A stretch of 64,000 nucleotides of DNA from Niveispirillum sp. SYP-B3756 (GTDB lineage Bacteria > Pseudomonadota > Alphaproteobacteria > Azospirillales > Azospirillaceae): assembly GCF_009495745.1 (NCBI RefSeq), contig NZ_WIDQ01000016.1, positions 1-64,000 on the forward strand, written 5' to 3'. A program made the position numbers and the translations under genes. Positions 57,788 through 64,000 of this stretch are shown here, in pieces. Within the stretch, counting starts at the first letter, position 1. Each line of letters opens with the position of its first letter. The notes beneath the pieces are model-generated. The model did no database searches. It saw nothing but the letters and a program-made list of their open reading frames with translations, and was not told the origin of the DNA.

Positions 57788-58023
57788 TCGAACCCAGACA
57801 ACCGAAATATCAATGGGGCCAGCGTGTGCGCACGCTGGAGGATCTGATCAATGACGGGTCCTTCCCCGATGCCGCTCCCGATCTGGTGCTGGCACCCGCC
57901 GGGGCCGTCGGGGAGATCGTGCAGGTCGGCATGCATGTCGAGGCGAACCTGCCCGTCTATCTTGTCGAATTTCCCGACCGGCGCGTCATCGGCTGCCGGG
58001 AGGAAGAGATTACAGCTCTTTGA
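57784..58023 (+). CDS. Second, shorter NifZ-domain protein
   Basis: 79 aa with the same SH3-like NifZ pattern (KYQWGQRVRTLEDLINDGSFPD...GAVGEIVQVGMHVEANLPVYLVEF). It overlaps the first nifZ by 4 bases. In some diazotrophs a single NifZ has two such domains; here they are on two polypeptides. Confidence 0.8.
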   Translation: MIEPRQPKYQWGQRVRTLEDLINDGSFPDAAPDLVLAPAGAVGEIVQVGMHVEANLPVYLVEFPDRRVIGCREEEITAL

Positions 58024-58045
58024 CAGGGTAAGGAGGCCGGCAGCG

Positions 58046-58405
58046 ATGGGTGAGCGGGCTGTTCAGATCGATGCGCTGGCCCCGATGCGTGCCCCGCATC
58101 CCAATGAACTGGATCGGCGGCGCATTGAGCGGGCCCTGAAGGGACGCCAGCGCTATCTCTATGTCGAACCGTCCGTGGTGCCGGTGGCCGGCGGCTATCG
58201 CGTGGAAAGCCCCTGCTGTTCACGCAATGTCGACCCGGATGGTGGCATCGTCGATGTGGCGCTGATCCAGTTCCGCGAGGGCGACTGGCGGCTGTTCCGC
58301 AAGGATCACGGCGGTGGGACCTGGGCCTTCCACAGCAATTTCCCCCGGCTGGGCGACTTGCTGGCGCTTTTGAATGTCGATGCCGACCGGCTGTTCTGGC
58401 AGTGA
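58046..58405 (+). CDS. Small nif-operon protein, possibly DUF3024 family
   Basis: 119 aa. The C-terminal GDWRLFRKDHGGGTWAFHSNFPRLGDLL...LFW resembles DUF3024 proteins; the middle has a Cys pair (ESPCCSRN). The ATG at 58046 has AAGGAGG upstream. Its function is unknown, and the nif role is by context. Confidence 0.7.
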   Translation: MGERAVQIDALAPMRAPHPNELDRRRIERALKGRQRYLYVEPSVVPVAGGYRVESPCCSRNVDPDGGIVDVALIQFREGDWRLFRKDHGGGTWAFHSNFPRLGDLLALLNVDADRLFWQ

Positions 58406-58420
58406 AGGAGGGCGCGGACC

Positions 58421-58687
58421 ATGGCTGTGAGCAGCAATGAGCTGGAATTGATCGAGGGGATGCTGCGCATTCCGGGGGGCGCTGATCCGTTCCCCAGTTT
58501 GCGGCAGCGCTTTGCCCACCTTGTCTGGACGCGCTGTGACGCCGCCGACGTGCTGGAGGAACCGTTCCGGTCCATCGGCCCCTTCGACCTGCATCTGCTG
58601 GACGGCAGTGACCATTGCCTGCGGCTGACGCCGGAACCGGACAGGGCCACGGGTGTCCTGCTGGCGCGGCGGGGAGGGGTGTCATGA
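58421..58687 (+). CDS. Hypothetical 88-aa nif-operon protein
   Basis: 88 aa, soluble, with a central stretch FAHLVWTRCDAADVLEEPFR. No family is recognised with confidence. Tight spacing, a good ribosome site (GAAGGAGG) and a 4-base overlap with the next gene show it is translated within the operon. Confidence 0.7.
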   Translation: MAVSSNELELIEGMLRIPGGADPFPSLRQRFAHLVWTRCDAADVLEEPFRSIGPFDLHLLDGSDHCLRLTPEPDRATGVLLARRGGVS

Positions 58688-59868
58688 CGGCATCCCCCCT
58701 GTCCCTGGTGCCGCCGATGGTGGAAGAGGAACTGATCCCCCTCAGCGATCCGGATATCACGCCCGTGGAAATGGCGGCGGTTGAGCGGGTGCTGCGCTCC
58801 GCCCATCTGGCGTCGGGGGAGGTGACGGCCGCCTTCGAAGATGCGTTCGCCCGCTATCTGGGGCGCAAATATGCCGTTGGCGTGGCCAGTGGCACGCTGG
58901 GCCTGCTGATGGCCTTGCAGGCCCATGGCATCGGTCCGGGTGACGAGGTCATCGCCTCCCCATACGGTTTCCGCGAGACCCAGCATGCGATCGCACTCTG
59001 CGGTGCGCGGCCAGTTTTCGCCGATATCGACTATTGGGCCGGCACGCTGGTGCCGGAAAAGGCCGCAGCCCGCATCACGCCGGCCACGCGGGCCATCATC
59101 GCCGCCAACAATAATGGCCACCCCGCCGCCTGGGCGGGGCTGCGCGCGCTGGCCGACGCCCATGGGCTGGTCCTGATCGAGGATTCCAGCGAGGCCATCG
59201 GTTCGCGCTATCAGGGCAAGCTGGTGGGCAGTTTCGGCGATACCGCCGTGTTCGATTTCTCCCAGCCGCTGGCCTTGAGCTGCGGGGAGGGCGGCATGGT
59301 GGTGACGGATGATGTCGACATTGCCATGGCCCTGCGGCGGCAATGCCGGCGCCGGCTGGATGAACGGACATCGGTGGTGGTGGGGGCGACCGCCCCCTAT
59401 CAGGCGCCGCTGAGCGATCTGGCTGCCGCCTTGGGCTGGGCGCAGTTGAGCCGGCTGGAGGAGATCCTGGAGAAGCGCCGGCAGGTCCAGCATTTCTATT
59501 TCCGGCATATCCAGTCGTTCGAGGGCATCAAGGACCCCTATATCGGGCCGGACGTTACAGAGGTGCACTGGTTCCTCTACCTCGTGCATCTGGGCACGCG
59601 CTTTTCAAGGTCCAGCCGCGACGCCATCGTCGAGGATCTGCGCCAGGCCGATGTGGAGGCCGCCGCCTATTGCCAGCCCCTGCATCTGCAGCGGCGCTAT
59701 TTCGACCTTGGCTACCGTCGCGGCGATTATTTCGTTACCGAAAAGGTGGCGGACCGGGCCGTGGCGCTGCCGTTCCACAGTCACCTTACCGAAGACCAGA
59801 TCGCCTTCATCGTCACCACCATGAAGGATGCCTCCATCAATGTGGGTGCCGGGGCGGCGATCTACTGA
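58684..59868 (+). CDS. DegT/DnrJ/EryC1/StrS-family protein lacking the PLP lysine
   Basis: 394 aa with the DegT/StrS aminotransferase fold: YAVGVASGTLGLLMAL (cofactor phosphate site), PVFADID and IEDSSEAIGSRYQGKLVGSFGD. The active-site segment that normally carries the Schiff-base Lys before G-E-G-G reads FDFSQPLALSCGEGG, with no Lys. Related sugar dehydratases use His there. It may be a lyase, a binding protein or an inactive scaffold. It sits among nif assembly genes with no sugar-biosynthesis neighbours. Confidence 0.85.
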   Translation: MTASPLSLVPPMVEEELIPLSDPDITPVEMAAVERVLRSAHLASGEVTAAFEDAFARYLGRKYAVGVASGTLGLLMALQAHGIGPGDEVIASPYGFRETQHAIALCGARPVFADIDYWAGTLVPEKAAARITPATRAIIAANNNGHPAAWAGLRALADAHGLVLIEDSSEAIGSRYQGKLVGSFGDTAVFDFSQPLALSCGEGGMVVTDDVDIAMALRRQCRRRLDERTSVVVGATAPYQAPLSDLAAALGWAQLSRLEEILEKRRQVQHFYFRHIQSFEGIKDPYIGPDVTEVHWFLYLVHLGTRFSRSSRDAIVEDLRQADVEAAAYCQPLHLQRRYFDLGYRRGDYFVTEKVADRAVALPFHSHLTEDQIAFIVTTMKDASINVGAGAAIY

Positions 59869-59892
59869 TCCAGCATTAGAAGGAGCTTTGCG

Positions 59893-60201
59893 ATGTCCCT
59901 CGTCACCATCATGCCTTCCGGCAAGACCATCGACGCCACGGAGGGCATGACCCTGCTGGCCGCGATCCTGGCCGCCGACGAAACCCTGACCCACAAATGC
60001 AACGGCAATGCCTCCTGCGGCACCTGTCACGTCTTTGTACATGAGGGCCGCAAGGGCCTGACGCGCGTCGCGCGGGAAGAGAATGAGAAGCTGGACAGCA
60101 TTGTCGGCGTCGGATCGAAATCGCGGCTGGCCTGTCAGGCCAAGGTGCTGGGGACCGAGCCGATCAAGGTGGAACTGCTGGGCTTCGCGTCCGGCTTCTG
60201 A
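59893..60201 (+). CDS. [2Fe-2S] ferredoxin of the nif operon
   Basis: 102 aa with the plant/Isc-type motif C-x5-C-x2-C (CNGNASCGTC) and a final Cys in RLACQAK. The DATEGMTLLAAIL opening is typical of adrenodoxin-like or nif FdxD-type ferredoxins. It is the penultimate gene of the nifB operon. The electron partner is unknown. Confidence 0.88.
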   Translation: MSLVTIMPSGKTIDATEGMTLLAAILAADETLTHKCNGNASCGTCHVFVHEGRKGLTRVAREENEKLDSIVGVGSKSRLACQAKVLGTEPIKVELLGFASGF

Positions 60202-60227
60202 GCAACCCAAGACAGGAGGATAAGGCG

Positions 60228-60437
60228 ATGGAACAGGAAAGTTTGATGATCCATGTCCGTTTCGCGCCCGATGGCAGCGTGACGGAAATCGGTGAACGTC
60301 CGCCAGGCCTGCCGGCGCAGGCCTGGTTCAATCTGCTGAGCGACAAGGCGATGGGCCGTTATCAGGCCTATGCCGGTGGGCGCGGCCTGTTTCGGCTGCC
60401 GCGTGAACTGGTTCAGGAACTGAAGGCGGCGGCTTGA
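60228..60437 (+). CDS. Hypothetical 69-aa protein at the end of the nifB operon
   Basis: 69 aa. It begins like a small beta-strand protein (SLMIHVRFAPDGSVTEIGERP) and then turns helical. GACAGGAGGATAAGG precedes the ATG, so translation is well supported. No family is recognised. Confidence 0.65.
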   Translation: MEQESLMIHVRFAPDGSVTEIGERPPGLPAQAWFNLLSDKAMGRYQAYAGGRGLFRLPRELVQELKAAA

Positions 60438-60485
60438 CGAGAGGCCGCCCCGGTTTCCGATAATCGATACGGCTACAAAATGACC

Positions 60486-60524
60486 GCAACAGGCCGGGGG
60501 GTGTTCACCCCTCCGGCCTGTTGC
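60486..60524. terminator. Bidirectional hairpin terminator between the nifB operon and the globin gene
   Basis: GCAACAGGCCGG and CCGGCCTGTTGC are perfect 12-bp arms with further G/C pairing inside. The minus-strand globin stop (60505-60507) lies in the loop. Confidence 0.75.
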
Positions 60525-60909
60525 GCATCCAGTCGGCCAAGGGGGTCAGGGCCTGCATGATGGCGTCGCGCGCCTGGGCGCTGGGCACCGTGTCCTCCAG
60601 GGCCAGACGCATGCAGTGCAGCCAGGCATCCCGCTCCGCGATACCGACCGGGAAGCCCATATGCCGGGACTTCAGGCGCGGATGGCCGCGCTCGGCGGAA
60701 TAATCGCCGGGTCCGCCCATCCATTGCGCCAGATAAAGCCGCAGCACCCGCTTGGTCTCCGTCAGGTCGGGTGCATGGATCGCGCGCAGTTCCCGCGCTT
60801 CGGGAAGGCTGTCCATCAGATCATAGAACCGGTCCACCAGCCGGGCGATGGTGGGGGCACCACCGATCACTTCATAGATCACCGCTTGCTGGGTTGTTTG
60901 CGTCATCAT
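60505..60909 (-). CDS. Truncated haemoglobin (group II-like)
   Basis: 134 aa from the ATG at 60909 (or 60906). IYEVIGGAPTIARLVDRFYDLMD opens the globin, with the proximal His expected in HPRLKSRHMGFPVG and the conserved YLAQWMGGP. This is the group II truncated haemoglobin pattern. It could bind O2 or NO near nitrogenase. It is divergent from sufB, with the NifA site and promoter between them. Confidence 0.88.
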   Translation of the reverse strand: MMTQTTQQAVIYEVIGGAPTIARLVDRFYDLMDSLPEARELRAIHAPDLTETKRVLRLYLAQWMGGPGDYSAERGHPRLKSRHMGFPVGIAERDAWLHCMRLALEDTVPSAQARDAIMQALTPLADWMRNRPEG

Positions 60910-61020
60910 GGCTCGCTCAATTCTGCCGATCGGGTTGCGGACAGACGGGCTGCATAAAACATGCCGGGGGAGAGGGTCGGGTAACGGCTGGTGGGGCGGG
61001 GATTTCGTCTCAAATCCCCC

Positions 61021-61036
61021 TGTCGGGATTGCGACA
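61021..61036 (+). promoter_or_regulatory. NifA site for sufBCD
   Basis: TGTCGGGATTGCGACA is a perfect TGT-N10-ACA, 62 bp before the -24 element at 61099. A 7-bp inverted repeat, CTGTTTG/CAAACAG, lies between (61062-61088 region). Confidence 0.85.
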
Positions 61037-61098
61037 AAGTCGGATTGCCGACGTGGTCTGTTTGTCGAAAAACCGCACAAACAGGGCGGATCGGCTGC

Positions 61099-61114
61099 TG
61101 GCACGGTGGTTGCT
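61099..61114 (+). promoter_or_regulatory. Sigma-54 promoter of sufBCD
   Basis: TGGCAC-N5-TTGCT is a perfect element 65 bp before the sufB ATG. Confidence 0.92.
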
Positions 61115-61163
61115 GTAGGGATGGGGAGCCATTCGCATCGCCACGACCGGGATATCGATCGCC

Positions 61164-62648
61164 ATGTCCGATGCCACCATCGCTGAACGCGCCACCGCCG
61201 CTCCCGAAAACATTCTGGACAGCCTTGTCCAGGCAGAAGAGGGCTACAAATACGGGTTCTTCACCGAGATCGAGGCGGAGGAAGCGCCGCCGGGCCTGAA
61301 CGAGGATATCGTCCGGTTCATTTCGGCCAAGAAGGGTGAACCCGCCTGGCTGCTGGAATGGCGGCTGAGGGCCTTCCGCCGCTGGCAGACGATGGACCCG
61401 CCGGACTGGGCCAAGCTGAACATCGCCCCCATCGATTATCAGGCGGCCAGCTATTATTCTGCGCCCAAATCCCTGAAGGACGCACCCAAAAGCCTGGACG
61501 AGGTCGATCCCGAGCTGCTGAAGACCTATGAGAAGCTGGGCATTCCGCTCGGCGAACGGGCGGCCCTGGCCGGTGTGGCGGTGGATGCCGTGTTCGACAG
61601 CGTGTCGGTCGCCACCACCTACAAGGACAAGCTGGGGGAACTGGGCATCATCTTCTGTTCCTTCGGGGAGGCGGTGCGCGAGCATCCCGACCTGGTGCGC
61701 CGTTATCTGGGCTCCGTCGTGCCGGTGGCCGATAATTTCTTCGCCGCATTGAATTCGGCTGTGTTCAGCGATGGTTCCTTTGTCTATGTGCCGCCCGGCG
61801 TGCGCTGCCCGATGGAACTGTCGACTTATTTCCGCATCAATGCGGCCAAGACCGGTCAGTTCGAGCGCACGCTGCTGATCGCCGACAAGGGTGCCTATGT
61901 CAGCTATCTGGAGGGCTGCACGGCCCCGCAGCGCGACGAGAACCAGTTGCATGCCGCCGTGGTGGAACTGATCGCCCTGGAGGATGCCGAGATCAAATAT
62001 GCCACGGTCCAGAACTGGTATCCCGGCGACGCGGAAGGCCGGGGCGGCATCTATAATTTCGTCACCAAGCGCGGCGCCTGTCGTGGTGCCCGCGCCAAGA
62101 TCTCCTGGGCGCAGGTGGAGACGGGTTCGGCCATCACCTGGAAATATCCCAGTTGCCTGTTAGAGGGCGACCATTCGGTTGGCGCCTTCTATTCGGTGGC
62201 CATTACCAATAACCGCCAGCAGGCCGATACCGGCACCAAGATGATCCATATCGGGCGCAATACCAGCTCGACCGTCATCTCCAAGGGCATATCGGCGGGG
62301 CGCGGCCAGAACACCTATCGCGGGCAGGTCAAGGTTCTGTCCGCCGCCGACGGCGCCCGCAACTATACCCAGTGCGACAGCCTGCTGATCGGCAAGTCCT
62401 GCGGCGCCCATACCGTGCCCTATATCGACGTGCGCCACCCCGGCGCCAAGGTGGAGCACGAGGCGACGACGTCGAAGATCAGCGACGAGCAGATGTTCTA
62501 TTGCCAGCAGCGCGGCCTGACGGCCGAGGATGCCCTGTCGCTGATCGTCAACGGCTTCTGCAAGGAAGTGCTGAACGAGCTGCCGATGGAATTCGCGGTC
62601 GAGGCACAGAAGCTGCTGGCCGTCAGTCTGGAAGGCAGCGTGGGCTGA
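61164..62648 (+). CDS. sufB: Fe-S scaffold protein SufB
   Basis: 494 aa. [25 protein letters not shown] opens it, and the core beta-helix region ([56 protein letters not shown]) is complete. It assembles clusters with SufC and SufD. A sigma-54/NifA control region places it in the nitrogen-fixation regulon rather than IscR/SufR control. Confidence 0.96.
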   Translation: MSDATIAERATAAPENILDSLVQAEEGYKYGFFTEIEAEEAPPGLNEDIVRFISAKKGEPAWLLEWRLRAFRRWQTMDPPDWAKLNIAPIDYQAASYYSAPKSLKDAPKSLDEVDPELLKTYEKLGIPLGERAALAGVAVDAVFDSVSVATTYKDKLGELGIIFCSFGEAVREHPDLVRRYLGSVVPVADNFFAALNSAVFSDGSFVYVPPGVRCPMELSTYFRINAAKTGQFERTLLIADKGAYVSYLEGCTAPQRDENQLHAAVVELIALEDAEIKYATVQNWYPGDAEGRGGIYNFVTKRGACRGARAKISWAQVETGSAITWKYPSCLLEGDHSVGAFYSVAITNNRQQADTGTKMIHIGRNTSSTVISKGISAGRGQNTYRGQVKVLSAADGARNYTQCDSLLIGKSCGAHTVPYIDVRHPGAKVEHEATTSKISDEQMFYCQQRGLTAEDALSLIVNGFCKEVLNELPMEFAVEAQKLLAVSLEGSVG

Positions 62649-62715
62649 TCGCGGCCCCGTTCCCCCGTTTTCATGTTCGACGGTCTCCCCGCCCTGGAAC
62701 GAAAGGATTTTCCCC

Positions 62716-63474
62716 ATGGTCAATATTCTGGAAGTCCGCGACCTGCGAGCCCGCATCACGGGTGGACGGGAGGTGCTGAAAGGCATCGATCTGACTGTCG
62801 CACCGGGGGAGGTGCATGCCATCATGGGGCCCAATGGTGCGGGTAAAAGCACGCTGTCCAGCGTGCTGGCGGGTAAGCCCGGCTATGAGGTGACGGCGGG
62901 ATCGGTGCTCTACAAGGGCGTGGACCTGCTTTCGATGCCGCCGGATGAGCGGGCGCGGGAAGGCGTGTTCCTGGCCTTCCAGTATCCGGTGGAGATCCCC
63001 GGTGTGAACAATATGTATTTCCTGCGCGCCGCCCTGAATGCCGGCCGCCGGCAGCGCGGCCAGCCGGAACTGGACGCACAGCAGTTCTTGAAGGCCGTGA
63101 AGGAGAAGCTGAAGCTGCTGGATATCGGCGACGATCTGCTGCGCCGCGCCGTCAATGTCGGCTTCTCCGGCGGGGAGAAGAAGCGCAACGAGATTTTCCA
63201 GATGGCCATGCTGGAGCCAAATCTTGCGCTGCTGGACGAAACCGACAGCGGCCTGGACATCGATGCGTTGCGCACCGTGTCGGACGGGGTGAACCGGCTG
63301 CGCGATCCGGGCCGGGCCATTGTCTTGGTCACCCATTACCAGCGGCTGCTGGACTATGTCGTGCCCGACCATGTGCATGTGCTGGCCGATGGCCGCATCG
63401 TGGCGTCGGGCGACAAGCATTTCGCGGCGGAGCTGGAACGCACCGGCTATGCCCATCTCTGCGATGCCGCCTGA
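62716..63474 (+). CDS. sufC: Fe-S assembly ATPase SufC
   Basis: 252 aa ABC-type ATPase with Walker A GPNGAGKST, signature FSGGEKKRNEI and Walker B LALLDETDSGLD, all typical of SufC. It drives SufBCD. The ATG at 62716 follows AACGAAAGG. Confidence 0.97.
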   Translation: MVNILEVRDLRARITGGREVLKGIDLTVAPGEVHAIMGPNGAGKSTLSSVLAGKPGYEVTAGSVLYKGVDLLSMPPDERAREGVFLAFQYPVEIPGVNNMYFLRAALNAGRRQRGQPELDAQQFLKAVKEKLKLLDIGDDLLRRAVNVGFSGGEKKRNEIFQMAMLEPNLALLDETDSGLDIDALRTVSDGVNRLRDPGRAIVLVTHYQRLLDYVVPDHVHVLADGRIVASGDKHFAAELERTGYAHLCDAA

Positions 63475-63488
63475 GGGGGGGAGCCGCC

Positions 63489-64000
63489 ATGCTGATCACC
63501 GATGACAGTGCCCCCTTCCAGGAAGCCTACCGCCATCTGCTGGCCGGGACGGACCAGCCGGACTGGCTGCGGTCGCAGCGGCAGGCGGGAATGGAGAGGT
63601 TCACCGATCTGGGCTTTCCCACCCGCCGGCAGGAGGCCTGGCGCTTCACTGACCTGGAACAATTGACGGCGCAGCCGCGCCTGCCCAGCCTGGATGGCGC
63701 CCCGCCGCTGCCGGCGGACCTGCTGGAACCCTGGCGTCTGGCGGGTAAAACCCATCGGCTGGTGCTGGTCAATGGCCGCTTCGAACCGGCCCTGTCCACC
63801 ATCGGCACCCTGCCGGACGGGGTGTGGCTGGCCCCCCTGGCGGAGACGGTGCTGCGGCGTCCCGACGTGGCGGCCATGGCGTTCGGTGCCGATGGCAATG
63901 CCTTTGCCTTCCTGAACGCCGCCCTGTTCACCGACGGGGCCGTGCTGGTGCTGGCACCGGGAACGGTGCTGGAAATGCCGGTGGAGATCATCCATTACAG
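63489..64000 (+). CDS. sufD: Fe-S assembly protein SufD (partial, runs off right edge)
   Basis: The first 170 codons are visible. FTDLGFPTRRQEAWRFTDLEQL is the conserved SufD N-terminal motif, followed by LVLVNGRFEP and LNAALFTDGAVLVLAPGTVLEMPVEI. It forms the SufBC2D complex. It starts 14 bp after sufC. Confidence 0.93.
   Translation, partial: MLITDDSAPFQEAYRHLLAGTDQPDWLRSQRQAGMERFTDLGFPTRRQEAWRFTDLEQLTAQPRLPSLDGAPPLPADLLEPWRLAGKTHRLVLVNGRFEPALSTIGTLPDGVWLAPLAETVLRRPDVAAMAFGADGNAFAFLNAALFTDGAVLVLAPGTVLEMPVEIIHY

Overview
The window is about 65% G+C, densely coded and in many places translationally coupled (ATGA and TGATG overlaps). It reads as an alphaproteobacterial diazotroph, most likely Rhodospirillales/Azospirillaceae (Azospirillum, Niveispirillum or Nitrospirillum type). 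This rests on the HupTUV/HupR hydrogenase sensing system, the oxygen-sensing cysteine motif of NifA, electron delivery by FixABCX, and periplasmic nitrate reductase. The genus is an inference.

Layout. (1) 1-63: the start of an IS-type transposase orfA leaving the left edge. (2) 324-20686: a complete uptake [NiFe]-hydrogenase island. It runs hupT-hupU-hupV (H2 sensor and kinase), hypF, then hupS-hupL-hupE-hupC from a perfect sigma-54 promoter, hupD-F-G-H-(I)J-K, hypA-hypB, hupR, hypC-D-E. (3) 21227-25630 (minus strand): napEFDABC behind a perfect FNR box. (4) 25930-28432: a worn nitrosative-stress patch. It holds a Cys-tailed small ORF, a split ric, a Dnr/NnrR-type regulator, a truncated nnrS and a degenerate IS3-family remnant. 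(5) 28512-29953 (minus strand): a YqeB-like molybdoenzyme maturation protein and a receiver-like protein lacking its phosphoacceptor Asp. (6) 30339-64000: a large nif-fix-suf region.

The nif region falls into transcription units, most with a sigma-54 promoter and several with a TGT-N10-ACA NifA site. These are: nifHDKENX-(DUF269)-(DUF683)-fdxB-nifQ-Rieske; iscA-nifU(C-terminal domain only)-nifS-nifV-nifP-nifW; fixABCX-modD, followed by nifA and mop; nifT-SIR2-like; nifB-fdxN-hesB-like-TPR-LRV/FeS-nifZ-nifZ2-small ORFs-DegT-like-fdx; and sufBCD (sufD runs off the right edge). A truncated haemoglobin, a DUF2478-like protein and an unknown 196-aa protein are read in the opposite direction.

How it fits together. 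NifHDK is the nitrogenase. NifB, E, N, X, Q, V and S with fdxN make FeMo-co. FixABCX and the ferredoxins supply electrons. The SUF genes appear to be drawn into the NifA regulon to meet Fe-S demand. The uptake hydrogenase recycles H2 released by nitrogenase. ModD, Mop, the DUF2478-like and YqeB-like proteins suggest molybdenum handling. The points most worth following up are the SIR2-like (potential NAD+-consuming) gene inside the nif regulon, the DegT-family protein with no candidate PLP lysine, the phospho-dead receiver divergent from nifH, the split ric, the shared 16-bp extended NifA-site motif, hairpins at the nifH/D, D/K and K/E junctions, and the unknown NifA-promoter-linked gene at 39874-40464.
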